Part shown: positions 37,377-45,392 of the stretch, piece by piece
Position numbering within the stretch: the stretch's first letter is position 1
How the letters are laid out: the number at the start of each line of letters is the position of its first letter
From: Acidimicrobiia bacterium
GTDB lineage: Bacteria > Actinomycetota > Acidimicrobiia > IMCC26256 > DASPTH01
Assembly: GCA_040880805.1 (NCBI GenBank)
Contig: JBBDHW010000024.1
Span: 69,891-133,890 of the forward strand
DNA: 64,000 nt
Direction of reading: 5' to 3'
The notes under the pieces: model-generated
The model's database searches: none
What the model was told of the DNA's origin: nothing
What the model saw: only the letters and a program-made list of their open reading frames with translations
Made by a program: the position numbers and the translations under genes

Positions 37377-38085
37377 GCGGGCTTCGTCGCGCACACGACG
37401 ATGTAACCGAGGTAGGGCACGGCCTTGGCCATGCGTGGCATGAGCCACGCCATCTTGCGGATGTTCGCGGGGCGCGTGATCACCCGGCCCATGATGCCCA
37501 CACTGTGCGCGAGTCCCTCGTCGGCGAGGAACCCACGCGGGGTCATCATCTCGAATGGACCGGTCTCGGTCTGGATGTCGGACAGCCCGCCGGCTCGGTA
37601 GATGCGCACCCAGTCGTCGATCGTGTCGAATTCGAGGCCGGGACAGACCTCGCCGAGGAAGATCTGTCGTGCCTCCGCGGTCGGCGGCCGGCGCCAGAAG
37701 AACTCGGTAGCGAGGACACGTCCTCCGGGCTTGGTAACGCGAGCAAGCTCGGTCGCGGCGCGCTCGCGATCGACGAACATCGTGACGGCCTCGGCGATGA
37801 CGACGTCGAAGCACTCGTCTGCGTACCGCAAAGCGAGGATGTCGTCCTCCTCGACCGTCACGCGCGTAGCGATGCCGGCGGCGGTGACTCCCGCACCGAA
37901 GCGCGAGGCGATCTCGATCGCGGTCGTTGCGACCCCGCAGCCCACGTCGAGTACGCGATCGCGGCGGAAGCGAGCAACGCCTCGGTGGATGCGCGACCCC
38001 CTGGATGGATGACCCGCTTCCCGATCGTGGCCATGAACTGGTACGGATCGAGCGCCGCGATCTCGCGTGCCGCCAGCTTCGTCAT
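37373..38085 (-). pseudogene. Frameshifted SAM-dependent methyltransferase, first gene of the sulfur/metalloid operon
   Basis: ATG 38085 (GAAGGA upstream) opens MTKLAAREIAALDPYQFMATIGKRVIHPGG..STEALLA. Around 37960-37990 the protein-like reading moves to the other frame, RFRRDRVLDVGCGVATTAIEIA (SAM motif I), and continues through VTKPGGRVLATEFFWRRP to the stop at 37373. A one-base loss explains this; a sequencing error or recoding are alternatives, and no slippery heptamer was seen. Restored, it would be about 237 residues. The stop overlaps the MBL-rhodanese start as ATGA. Confidence 0.75.
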
Positions 38086-38111
38086 GATCCCCCGTCCTTC
38101 AGTCCCCGAAC

Positions 38112-38133
38112 TATTCAAAGAATGACTTGAATA
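38112..38133. promoter_or_regulatory. Candidate ArsR operator 1
   Basis: Perfect inverted repeat TATTCAA-N8-TTGAATA in AT-rich DNA between the divergent methyltransferase (minus) and ArsR-rhodanese (plus) genes. It closely resembles ArsR/SmtB-type operators. The centre lies 40 bases from that of operator 2. Confidence 0.7.
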
Positions 38134-38152
38134 TAGGGGAGGCGAGGGCATA

Positions 38153-38172
38153 ATTCAAGAGCTAGTTTGAAT
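38153..38172. promoter_or_regulatory. Candidate ArsR operator 2
   Basis: Inverted repeat ATTCAA-N8-TTGAAT, the same half-sites and spacing as operator 1, ending 29 bases before the ArsR-rhodanese ATG. A 40-base centre distance places both on the same helix face. Confidence 0.7.
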
Positions 38173-38201
38173 AGCGAGCCAAGTGTCGGAAGGACGAACG
38201 G

Positions 38202-38873
38202 ATGGCAGACCGTGCTGCCAAGGATGCCCTCTTCGAAGCCTTCGCATCGGTGGCGAAGGCGCTCGGTAACGGCCACCGGGCCGAGATCGTCGACGTGCTC
38301 GCCCAGGGCGAGCGATCGGTGGAAGCGGTGGCCGCCGAGATCGGTCAGACCGTCGCCAACACGTCACACCACCTCCGGTCGCTCGCGCGGGTCGGAGTGC
38401 TCACGACGCGGCGCGACGGGACGCGAGTGTTCTACCGCCTTGCGAGCGAGCGTGTCGGTGAACTGTGGGCGGCGATGCGCGACGTCGCCGCCGCGCATGT
38501 TGCCGATCTCGAACATTTGGCGGCCGCGTATCTCGGTATACGCGACGGCATCGAGGAGATCAGTCGCGACGAATTGGCGCAACGGCTCCGAGCCGGCAAC
38601 GTGATCGTGCTCGACGTCCGACCCACCGAGGAGTTCGAGGCCGGCCACGTGCGCGGCGCGCGCTCGGTCCCGATCGGCGAGCTGCGCCGGCACCTGCGAA
38701 CACTTCCGCGCGACGCCGACATCGTCGCCTACTGCCGCGGGCCGTACTGCGTCTTCGCGAACGAAGCCGTCGTCGCACTTCGAAAGCGCGGGTACCGTGC
38801 CCGCCGCCTCGTTGACGGGTTTCCCGAATGGCGACAAGCAGGCCTCGCGGTAGCGGACGGAAACGAACCCTGA
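38202..38873 (+). CDS. ArsR-family regulator fused to a rhodanese domain
   Basis: 223 residues from ATG 38202 (GGAAGGA upstream). Residues ~10-100 form an ArsR winged helix (ALGNGHRAEIVDVLAQGERSVEAVAAEIG, HHLRSLARVGVLTTRRDGTRVFYRL). Residues ~120-215 are a rhodanese domain with the active loop YCRGPYCVFA holding two Cys. The fusion suggests derepression triggered by a persulfide or a thiophilic metalloid bound or transferred at the rhodanese Cys; this is inference. It diverges from the operon it probably controls. Confidence 0.9.
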   Translation: MADRAAKDALFEAFASVAKALGNGHRAEIVDVLAQGERSVEAVAAEIGQTVANTSHHLRSLARVGVLTTRRDGTRVFYRLASERVGELWAAMRDVAAAHVADLEHLAAAYLGIRDGIEEISRDELAQRLRAGNVIVLDVRPTEEFEAGHVRGARSVPIGELRRHLRTLPRDADIVAYCRGPYCVFANEAVVALRKRGYRARRLVDGFPEWRQAGLAVADGNEP

Positions 38874-38881
38874 GCTACCAG

Positions 38882-39034
38882 TCAGCCACGTAACGCGTCG
38901 CGCCTCCGGGAGAACTCGCTCTCGGGCCGGCGTGCGAGGAGCACGACGACCGCGACGACGCGCGCGAGGAACACGAGCCATCCGATGCCCATCACCCACC
39001 ACCAGCCACCCCCACCCCCCATGTGGCCGTCCAT
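38882..39034 (-). CDS. Small membrane protein
   Basis: 50 residues, MDGHMGGGGGWWWVMGIGW followed by a hydrophobic segment (LVFLARVVAVVVLLA) and a basic tail (RRPESEFSRRRDALRG). The layout of Gly/Trp N-terminus, one membrane span and polar tail is like short SHOCT-associated membrane proteins in actinobacteria. The function is unknown. It is convergent with the ArsR-rhodanese gene. Confidence 0.55.
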   Translation of the reverse strand: MDGHMGGGGGWWWVMGIGWLVFLARVVAVVVLLARRPESEFSRRRDALRG

Positions 39035-39172
39035 CCAGTCGTCAGACCCTCCTGCGTAGATTGCGGCCAGGATCGGTCGGGTGCCAGAGGCGAGCGACCG
39101 CGGCGCAGGTACCCAGCGCCGCAGCGAGCCGTGGGCCGAGCGCCCCGGCGCGAAGCGCAGAGAGCGGGAACG

Positions 39173-40231
39173 GTGGCCCGAGGATCGTCTGCCCGGCGAG
39201 GAGTCCTGCTGGGGCTCGCCGCGGCGGTGTCGTTCGGGATCAGTGCGCCGCTGGCGAAGGTGTTGCTGGACGACGTGCGTCCGCAGATGTTGGCCGGGCT
39301 GCTCTATCTCGGAGCCTTCATTGCGTTGAGCCTGGTCGGTCGCCGGGCACGTTCGGAAGCTCCTCTCCGGCGCTCCGATGCTCCCCGGATGGCGGCCATG
39401 ATCGTTGCGGGTGGAGTGGTCGCGCCCGTCTTGTTGCTCCTCGGTCTCGAGCGCGTCACCGGCGTGACCGGCTCGCTGCTCTTGAACCTCGAGGGCCCGT
39501 TCACCATCGCGGTGGGTGTTGCGCTGTTCCGGGAGCATCTACCCCGGCAGGCGCAGATGGGTGCGATCGTGATCTTCTCGGGCGCGTTCCTGCTCGGGCT
39601 CGGCCCCGGGAACACGGACGCGGACTGGATCGGTATCGCGCTCATCGCGGCCGCGTGCGCCTGTTGGGCGATCGACAACAACCTCACGCAGTCGTTGACC
39701 GTTCGCGATCCACGCTCCGTGGTGAGAGTGAAAGTGGGTATCGCGGGGACCGTCAACGCGGCGCTTGCCCTGATGGTGGGTGAGCACCTGCCCGATGTTT
39801 CGGTTCTCGTCGCCGTGCTGCTGCTCGGTGGTGTCAGCTACGGGTTGAGCGTCTACCTCGACGCGCTCGCGCTTCGCAGCCTCGGCGCGGCACGCGAAGC
39901 GGCCGTGTTCGCCGTGGCACCGTTCGCGGGTGCGCTGCTCGCTCCGCTCGTGCTGCCCGAGTCGCTTGGTCTCCAGGAGTTCGCGGCGGGCGCACTGATG
40001 GCGTGCGGCGTCGCGCTCATGCTCCGTGAGCGCCACCAACACCTTCATCGCCACGAGCCGATGGATCATGACCACGTCCACGTCTGCGACGAACATCACC
40101 AGCACACACACGAACTCGGTGTCTCGCCGGACGAGCCGCACTCACATCTGCATCATCACGACGATATCGAGCACTCACACCCGCACGTCAGCGACGTTCA
40201 CCACCGCCATTCTCACCGTCGCACGGACTGA
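39173..40231 (+). CDS. EamA/DMT-superfamily transporter with His-rich tail
   Basis: 352 residues from GTG 39173 (GAGAGCGGG upstream). Ten hydrophobic segments in two EamA repeats (GLAAAVSFGISAPLAKVLL; GIALIAAACACWAIDNNLT). The last ~68 residues hold about 23 His plus Asp and Glu (for example HEPMDHDHVHVCDEHHQHTH), a probable metal-binding cytoplasmic tail. Most EamA proteins carry metabolites, but the tail and the cation-efflux-like neighbour suggest metal transport or sensing. Confidence 0.85.
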   Translation: MARGSSARRGVLLGLAAAVSFGISAPLAKVLLDDVRPQMLAGLLYLGAFIALSLVGRRARSEAPLRRSDAPRMAAMIVAGGVVAPVLLLLGLERVTGVTGSLLLNLEGPFTIAVGVALFREHLPRQAQMGAIVIFSGAFLLGLGPGNTDADWIGIALIAAACACWAIDNNLTQSLTVRDPRSVVRVKVGIAGTVNAALALMVGEHLPDVSVLVAVLLLGGVSYGLSVYLDALALRSLGAAREAAVFAVAPFAGALLAPLVLPESLGLQEFAAGALMACGVALMLRERHQHLHRHEPMDHDHVHVCDEHHQHTHELGVSPDEPHSHLHHHDDIEHSHPHVSDVHHRHSHRRTD

Positions 40232-40245
40232 GCAAGAATGGGTTC

Positions 40246-40887
40246 ATGGTGCCCGAGGATGCGGTAGCGGAGGACGGTGGGCCGACCCTCGTCCTCGGTC
40301 AGCATGACCACCTTCTGCGCCGCGGCTTGCGGCTCGAGTACGCGACGCTTGTCTGGAACGTCGTCGGAAGCGCGGTGCTCGTCGCAGCGGCGATCGCCAC
40401 GGGTTCGGTCGCGCTCGCGGGGTTCGGGCTCGACTCGATGATCGAAATCTTCGCTTCCATCGTCGTTGTGTGGCACCTCCGGAACATCGCAACGTCTCGC
40501 GAGCGAACGGCACTGGGCCTGATCCGCCTCGCGTTCGTCGGTCTTGCGGTCTACCTGTCGATTCAATCGGTGTACGCGCTCGCGACTCATGCGGAACCGC
40601 GTACCTCTCCGATCGGGATCGCCTGGGTGTCGGCCACGTTCATCGCCATGCTGATCCTTGCTGTGGGCAAGGCGCGGACCGGGGCTGCACTCGGGAACGC
40701 CGTCCTCAGCTCCGAGGCACGAGTGACGCTGGTCGACGCAGTCCTTGCCGGCGCGGTGCTGGCCGGCCTCGTCGCCGACGCCGTACTGGGGTGGTGGTGG
40801 GCCGATGCCCTCGCGGGTCTCGTGATCGTCGCCTACGCGGTGAAGGAAGCGCGGACGCTTGCCGGAGAACGCGGAGATCGATCGTGA
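40246..40887 (+). CDS. Cation-efflux (CDF)-like membrane protein
   Basis: 213 residues from ATG 40246. About six hydrophobic segments; TM2 has AGFGLDSMIEIFAS and a later segment has SSEARVTLVDAVLAGAVLAG, similar to the paired acidic motifs of cation diffusion facilitators. The cytoplasmic C-terminal domain of typical CDFs is missing, so it belongs to the short form. It lies 14 bases after the His-rich EamA transporter and overlaps the next gene. Confidence 0.78.
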   Translation: MVPEDAVAEDGGPTLVLGQHDHLLRRGLRLEYATLVWNVVGSAVLVAAAIATGSVALAGFGLDSMIEIFASIVVVWHLRNIATSRERTALGLIRLAFVGLAVYLSIQSVYALATHAEPRTSPIGIAWVSATFIAMLILAVGKARTGAALGNAVLSSEARVTLVDAVLAGAVLAGLVADAVLGWWWADALAGLVIVAYAVKEARTLAGERGDRS

Positions 40888-41318
40888 CGCAGGTCCTGAT
40901 CGGGTTCGGCATCACGCTCGTGGCGGCGTGGCTTGTCCTTGCCGTGTTCTTGGTCGTCGCGCGGCCGCGCGGTACGACCGTGACCGATGCGGCACGGATC
41001 CTCCCCGACGTCATCCGACTGCTCCGGCGACTTGCTGCCGACAAGTCACTCGCGCGGGGAGTGCGCGTTCGGCTGTGGGTGCTCCTCGGCTATCTCGCGT
41101 TCCCGATCGACCTCGTGCCCGACTTCTTGCCGGTCATCGGATACGCCGACGATGTGATCATCACGCTCGTCGTCGTGCGGTCGGTGGTACGCCGGGCGGG
41201 TCCGAGCGCCCTGGACCGCCATTGGCCGGGAACGGACGCCGGTCTCGCGTCCCTCCTGAAGCTTGCACGCATCGACCCGCGAACTCGAGACGACGAATCC
41301 ACCGTTACCATGGGCTGA
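40884..41318 (+). CDS. DUF1232 (YkvA-like) membrane protein
   Basis: 144 residues from GTG 40884, overlapping the preceding stop as GTGA. An N-terminal hydrophobic segment (residues ~5-27) is followed by the DUF1232 signature LLGYLAFPIDLVPDFLPVIGYADD. The function of this family is unknown. It appears co-transcribed with the EamA- and CDF-like genes. Confidence 0.85.
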   Translation: MTQVLIGFGITLVAAWLVLAVFLVVARPRGTTVTDAARILPDVIRLLRRLAADKSLARGVRVRLWVLLGYLAFPIDLVPDFLPVIGYADDVIITLVVVRSVVRRAGPSALDRHWPGTDAGLASLLKLARIDPRTRDDESTVTMG

Positions 41319-41338
41319 ACGCACGAAGGAGGGGAGAG

Positions 41339-41653
41339 ATGGCCGGTTCGATCACACGGGACGCGGAGTCGCCGCCGCCGCTTACGGACGATGAGTTGTC
41401 TGCCCTCGCCCTCGCCGCCGATCCCGACATGGCGGTGGACGACGACGCGGTGTGTCTGTGGGATCTCTCTCCGTCCGACGGGCCTCGGTTGTTGCCGGAG
41501 TGGTACATGCCCTCGCCGATGGGAGGACCAGGACCACTGACCGGCTGGCGTCGGCGGGTCGCCCGTTTCAGCGTCGGCTTCATCATCGTCTCGTTGGTCG
41601 TCATCAACGCCTACGGTCTGTGCAACACGTACGGTCAGCTCAACTTCGTGTAA
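41339..41653 (+). CDS. Hypothetical single-span membrane protein
   Basis: 104 residues from ATG 41339, preceded by AAGGAGGGGAGAG. An acidic N-terminal half (TDDELSALALAADPDMAVDDDAV) leads to one hydrophobic segment (RFSVGFIIVSLVVINAYGL) near the C-terminus. No family recognised. It probably belongs to the preceding transcript. Confidence 0.6.
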   Translation: MAGSITRDAESPPPLTDDELSALALAADPDMAVDDDAVCLWDLSPSDGPRLLPEWYMPSPMGGPGPLTGWRRRVARFSVGFIIVSLVVINAYGLCNTYGQLNFV

Positions 41654-41722
41654 CTCGGTGACGGGTCACAGCAGCGACGAGCGAGCCGAGATGCTGGCGG
41701 TGCCGCTCCCGAACGCGCGCGA

Positions 41723-42214
41723 TTACCCGCCGAAGTTGCGGTGGACACCGGAAACCTGGCGCGGCCGCTCGCGTCGGGTGCCGGCGTAAGCCCGAACGAT
41801 CCGCACGGCGATCCACACGGCGACGAGGCCCCACACGACTCCGAGCACCGTCAGCACTCCGGTCGTGTAGGGGTGGGGGTGCACGGTGGGATTGTTCGGC
41901 TTGCGGCCGTAGCCGCGCAGCGCCGGGTACGCGACCGCGACGACCAGCACGCTCGCAATCACACCGGATCGAATGGGCGTCCGCCACGGTTCGGCGAGGA
42001 GACTCGCGATGCCGATCCCGATCAGGCACACCAGGGGTGCGATGAGGAGGTCGTGCACCGCGTGACCGGCGACCACCCATGTGGCGACCTGCGTGGCACC
42101 GCTGAGGCCGGTCTTCTGGCCGATGAGTTGCAGCGCCCCGAACGCGATCACGGCCCAACCCACGACCAGCGCGATCCAGAACCCTGCCCCGCGCGCCGAC
42201 TCGGGTTCGCTCAC
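41723..42214 (-). CDS. Hypothetical four-span membrane protein
   Basis: 163 residues from GTG 42214, which overlaps the preceding oxidoreductase stop as GTGA. Four hydrophobic segments, with single His residues in and beside them (VVAGHAVHDLLIAPL; TVHPHPYTTGVL). Coupling to a molybdopterin oxidoreductase suggests a membrane partner or electron-transfer subunit, but no haem motif is certain. Confidence 0.6.
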   Translation of the reverse strand: MSEPESARGAGFWIALVVGWAVIAFGALQLIGQKTGLSGATQVATWVVAGHAVHDLLIAPLVCLIGIGIASLLAEPWRTPIRSGVIASVLVVAVAYPALRGYGRKPNNPTVHPHPYTTGVLTVLGVVWGLVAVWIAVRIVRAYAGTRRERPRQVSGVHRNFGG

Positions 42215-43368
42215 AGAACTTCCAGTCTCGTGACCCACTTGGTCTGCATCGTCCCCGGTCGGTTCGGCCCGATCAGCCGTACGGGGAAGCCGTGATCGAT
42301 GTGCAGCACTTCGTCGTTGACGCGAAGCGCGAGCAATGTGTCGCGATCGTGCGCGTGCGACCCGTTCAGCATGGAGGACCTGTGGTCCTGGAGGGACTGC
42401 ACCCTGACCGACGCGCCGGCGGGCGCCCCGGCCATGGCCAGCAAGTCGCGGACCCTCACTCCTTGCCATCGTTGTGACGTGCTCCAACCTTCGACACACG
42501 CGATGGGCAGGGTTGCCCCGTGCTGCAGCAGCGCGTTGAGCTCGTCGAGCGTGAAGGTGAGGGAACGGCGCACGTTGCCGTCGACCTGCAAGCGGAAGTC
42601 GGGACTGCGGGCGGCTTCGAGCACGCCGACGCCGGCTGCGGTGCGGTTCACCGGGAAGCCTTGCGGTCCGACGCTGGGCCTGCGGGGCGCGAGCAGCGTG
42701 AGTCGTTCCAGGAAACCGACCGTTTGGCCCACAGTGAACAGCGTCAGCAGTCCGCTCATGCCGAACACCGTGAGCAGGAATGTGCGGCGCTCGGTGGTGG
42801 CGATGCCGGTTGTGGCGATGCCGGTTGTGGCGATGTCGGTGTCGCCGTGCTCGGTCGCGTCCGGCGGACTTCGCTTCGCGAGTGCCTGGCGGGTGATGCT
42901 CCATTTCGCGCCGATGTGCACGATGAGCGCGCCGATGGAGATCCATGCCACCCAGTAGTGCGCGAGAAGGAACCCGAATGGCCACGGGTACCACTGGTTG
43001 ATGTTGGCCACTCCGCTCGTGAGCTGGAAGAGGCCCCCGCCGATCAGCGGGATGAGTGACACGCGCTCGAGAAAGTGCGCGACGCCGGTGAACGCCGGCC
43101 GCTCGAAGAGCTTGGGAAACACGACCCAGAGCTTTGCGAACAGCAGGGGGATTGCCGCGATCCCGGTCGCGATGTGGAGCCCCTGGGTGACGCGGTAGAG
43201 ACCGGCCGGTCGCGACGGCCAGTGGAACCAGCTCGGTGGATTTTGGATCAGGTGCGACAGCACACCGGTGGCGAAGCACACGCCGAAGGCGACACCGAGC
43301 GCGATGCCCAACACGGCCGCGACCCGCTCGTCGTGGAGCACGCTCCGGGGCTGGAGCCGCACGCTCAT
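42211..43368 (-). CDS. Membrane-anchored molybdopterin-dependent (sulfite oxidase-like) oxidoreductase
   Basis: 385 residues from ATG 43368. The first ~180 residues hold five or so hydrophobic segments with several His in a cytochrome b-like arrangement (LHIATGIAAIPLL, FLLAHYWVAWISIG). After a linker and another hydrophobic stretch (FLLTVFGMSGLLTLF) comes an oxidoreductase molybdopterin-binding domain with the likely Mo-ligand Cys in LPIACVEGWSTSQRWQGV. The linker has three tandem IATTG repeats. Substrate is unknown; the family includes periplasmic sulfite/sulfoxide enzymes. Confidence 0.85.
   Translation of the reverse strand: MSVRLQPRSVLHDERVAAVLGIALGVAFGVCFATGVLSHLIQNPPSWFHWPSRPAGLYRVTQGLHIATGIAAIPLLFAKLWVVFPKLFERPAFTGVAHFLERVSLIPLIGGGLFQLTSGVANINQWYPWPFGFLLAHYWVAWISIGALIVHIGAKWSITRQALAKRSPPDATEHGDTDIATTGIATTGIATTERRTFLLTVFGMSGLLTLFTVGQTVGFLERLTLLAPRRPSVGPQGFPVNRTAAGVGVLEAARSPDFRLQVDGNVRRSLTFTLDELNALLQHGATLPIACVEGWSTSQRWQGVRVRDLLAMAGAPAGASVRVQSLQDHRSSMLNGSHAHDRDTLLALRVNDEVLHIDHGFPVRLIGPNRPGTMQTKWVTRLEVL
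42796..42840. repeat. Three tandem 15-bp repeats within a gene
   Basis: Three copies of TGTGGCGATGCCGGT (first and last with one change each) encode IATTG repeats in the linker between membrane and catalytic parts of the oxidoreductase. Slippage could vary the copy number without changing frame. Confidence 0.75.
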
Positions 43369-43985
43369 GGCGCGCGCCTCAAGCCGCGTGCGCGTGTGTG
43401 GAGCGCCGCGAACCAGCGCCCCTCGTCACACCACACCTCGTCGACGGTCAGGTCGCTCGCAATCGCCGTCGCGCCGAGCTCGTCGATGGAGAGGCAGCTC
43501 CACGGGAACCAGGGTCCGTACCGCGATCCGAGCTCGAGTCGCGCCGTCGTCCTGACCCGTGGTGCACCGGGCGGATCGAGTTCCACCAGCACACACCCGC
43601 CGACGCGGAGGAGCGCGCGGACCCGGTGCAGGAGCTCGACGGGGTCACCACCGATACCGATGTTGCCGTCGAGCAGCAGGGCGGTGCGCCAACGTCGGGC
43701 GCCGGGAACGCGCGCGAAGACCGAACGGTGCAGGACGGGCGCGCCGCGGTCGCGCGCGAGGTCGATGGCGGGCGGGGTGAGATCGATGCCAAGCGTGAGT
43801 TTGCGTTGCTCTGCGAGTGCGACGACGTGACGGCCGGGTCCGCACCCGATGTCGAGCACCGGTGGGTGTGCGCGGGAGAGCACGCGGTAGTCGACGGGCG
43901 CGAGGGGTGCGAGCCATCGGCCGGCATCCACTCGCAGCGGTTCGCCGCTCGGATGGCGAAGACACGCGGTCGTCGCCTGCTCCAT
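43365..43985 (-). CDS. SAM-dependent methyltransferase
   Basis: 206 residues from ATG 43985; a GTG at 43988 is the alternative. Motif I VLDIGCGPGRHVVALAEQ (near residue 46), GIDLTPPAIDLAR and ALLRVGGCVLVELDPPG are class I methyltransferase features. The stop overlaps the oxidoreductase start as ATGA, and its own start overlaps the DUF2064 stop, so it belongs to the five-gene minus-strand operon 41723-45276. Substrate unknown. Confidence 0.85.
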   Translation of the reverse strand: MEQATTACLRHPSGEPLRVDAGRWLAPLAPVDYRVLSRAHPPVLDIGCGPGRHVVALAEQRKLTLGIDLTPPAIDLARDRGAPVLHRSVFARVPGARRWRTALLLDGNIGIGGDPVELLHRVRALLRVGGCVLVELDPPGAPRVRTTARLELGSRYGPWFPWSCLSIDELGATAIASDLTVDEVWCDEGRWFAALHTRARGLRRAP

Positions 43986-44635
43986 CACGAGACAAGCACG
44001 CGGGTGAACTTCGAGTCGAGCTGCCTGAACGCCGCGGCGAAACGCGTGGCAGGCGCACCGCGCGCGACCGCGACCGCGTCGTCGTACTCGTCGACGTCAC
44101 GGAGTAACGGAAGCGTCGCCGTGTGCAGCCCGAGCTCGACGAGGCGCGCGTGTTGCACCGCTCCCGTCGTCGGCGTGCTCATCGGAACGCCGAGGAAAGC
44201 GCGGCGCGTCGGACGCGTGAGCCCCACGATCCAGAACCCGCCGTCAACCGAGCGCCCGATGACCGCGTCATTGCAAGCATCGAGGTGGGCGAGTGCGTCG
44301 TCGATCAGCTCCGGGGTTACCTGTGGCGTGTCCATCCCGACGAGCACGGTGGGTCCGTCGACGTTTGCGAACGCGGCGCTCAGCCGGCGGTCGAGTGCCC
44401 CTTGGGCTTGCGGTCGCACTTCGAAGCTCGGATCCAGCCGAGCGGGCGGCTCGCCGTCGAGCACGAGTACGCGGCGGTCGCACCGCGTGTGCTGCACGGC
44501 CGACAGCGTGTCGTCGAGCGCGGCGGCCGCGAGCAGTGCCGCCTCGTGCAGCGTGAAGGGCGGACAGAGTCGCGTCTTGACTCGGCCCGCAACCGGTTCC
44601 TTCGCCAGTACCAGCACGGTTCTCGGCGGGCTCAT
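43985..44635 (-). CDS. TIGR04282/DUF2064 glycosyltransferase-like protein
   Basis: 216 residues from ATG 44635. The start VLVLAKEPVAGRVKTRLCPP and the later VLVGMDTPQVTPELIDDAL plus GRSVDGGFWIVGL are the conserved motifs of DUF2064, a nucleotide-diphospho-sugar transferase-like fold. The substrate is unknown. It is coupled by overlaps to a GT2 gene upstream and a methyltransferase downstream, a cluster often seen in cell-surface or lipid glycosylation. Confidence 0.87.
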   Translation of the reverse strand: MSPPRTVLVLAKEPVAGRVKTRLCPPFTLHEAALLAAAALDDTLSAVQHTRCDRRVLVLDGEPPARLDPSFEVRPQAQGALDRRLSAAFANVDGPTVLVGMDTPQVTPELIDDALAHLDACNDAVIGRSVDGGFWIVGLTRPTRRAFLGVPMSTPTTGAVQHARLVELGLHTATLPLLRDVDEYDDAVAVARGAPATRFAAAFRQLDSKFTRVLVS

Positions 44636-45276
44636 CGCAGCGCCCGGGCCATGTCGACCACGGCGCGCGCGGTGCCGCGCACGGTGCCGGTGACCTTCGA
44701 CCGGCCGAGACGCGGTCGGTAGGTGACCGGCACTTCGGTGATCGACCACCCTTGGCCGCTCGCCCGCAAGACCATCTCCAAGGGCCAACCGAACCGGCGG
44801 TCCGCGATCTCGAGGCCCAGGAGCGGCTCGCGGCGCGCGGCGCGCATGGGGCCGAGGTCTCGGAGCGCGAGGCCGGTACGGCGCCGGATCTCCAGGGCCA
44901 GGACTCGATTCGCGGCGCGCGCGTGCCACGGCCACGCCCGGCGCGACGTCGGCCGGCGCGAACCGAGCACCAGCGCGGCTTCTCCGTGGACGATTGGGTC
45001 AACCACACTCGGGAGGTCAGTGCCGCTCAGCGAGCCGTCGCAGTCCATGAAGCACACGACTTCGCTCGTGGCGGCGTGCAGGCCGGCCGCGCATGCCGCG
45101 CCGAACCCGCGTCTCGGCTCGCTGACGACGCGGGCGCCGTGTGCGCGCGCGACGTCGGCCGAGCCGTCGGTCGACCCGTTGTCGACGACGATCGGAATGA
45201 AGTCTGCGGGGAGGCTCGCGAGGACGAGGGGAATGGCTTCGGCTTCGTCGAGCACAGGAAGAATGACCTCGAACAT
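44632..45276 (-). CDS. Family 2 glycosyltransferase
   Basis: 214 residues. GT2 features: VILPVLDEAEAIPLVLASLP at the start, VVDNGSTDGSADVARAHGA, the metal-binding FMDCDGSLSGTDLP (D.D) and GWSITEVPVTYRPRLGRSKV. It resembles dolichyl/polyprenyl-phosphate sugar transferases but lacks membrane segments. First gene of the minus-strand operon; it diverges from the membrane protein gene at 45393. Confidence 0.9.
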   Translation of the reverse strand: MFEVILPVLDEAEAIPLVLASLPADFIPIVVDNGSTDGSADVARAHGARVVSEPRRGFGAACAAGLHAATSEVVCFMDCDGSLSGTDLPSVVDPIVHGEAALVLGSRRPTSRRAWPWHARAANRVLALEIRRRTGLALRDLGPMRAARREPLLGLEIADRRFGWPLEMVLRASGQGWSITEVPVTYRPRLGRSKVTGTVRGTARAVVDMARALR

Positions 45277-45392
45277 CGTTTCGCAACGTACTCAGCCGGT
45301 GCGACGAAAAGCGCGTGATCATGCTTACGATTCGCGAAACGAATGCGCGAGTACGGCGTGACCTGCGGCATGCACTCGGTACTGTGCGGCAG

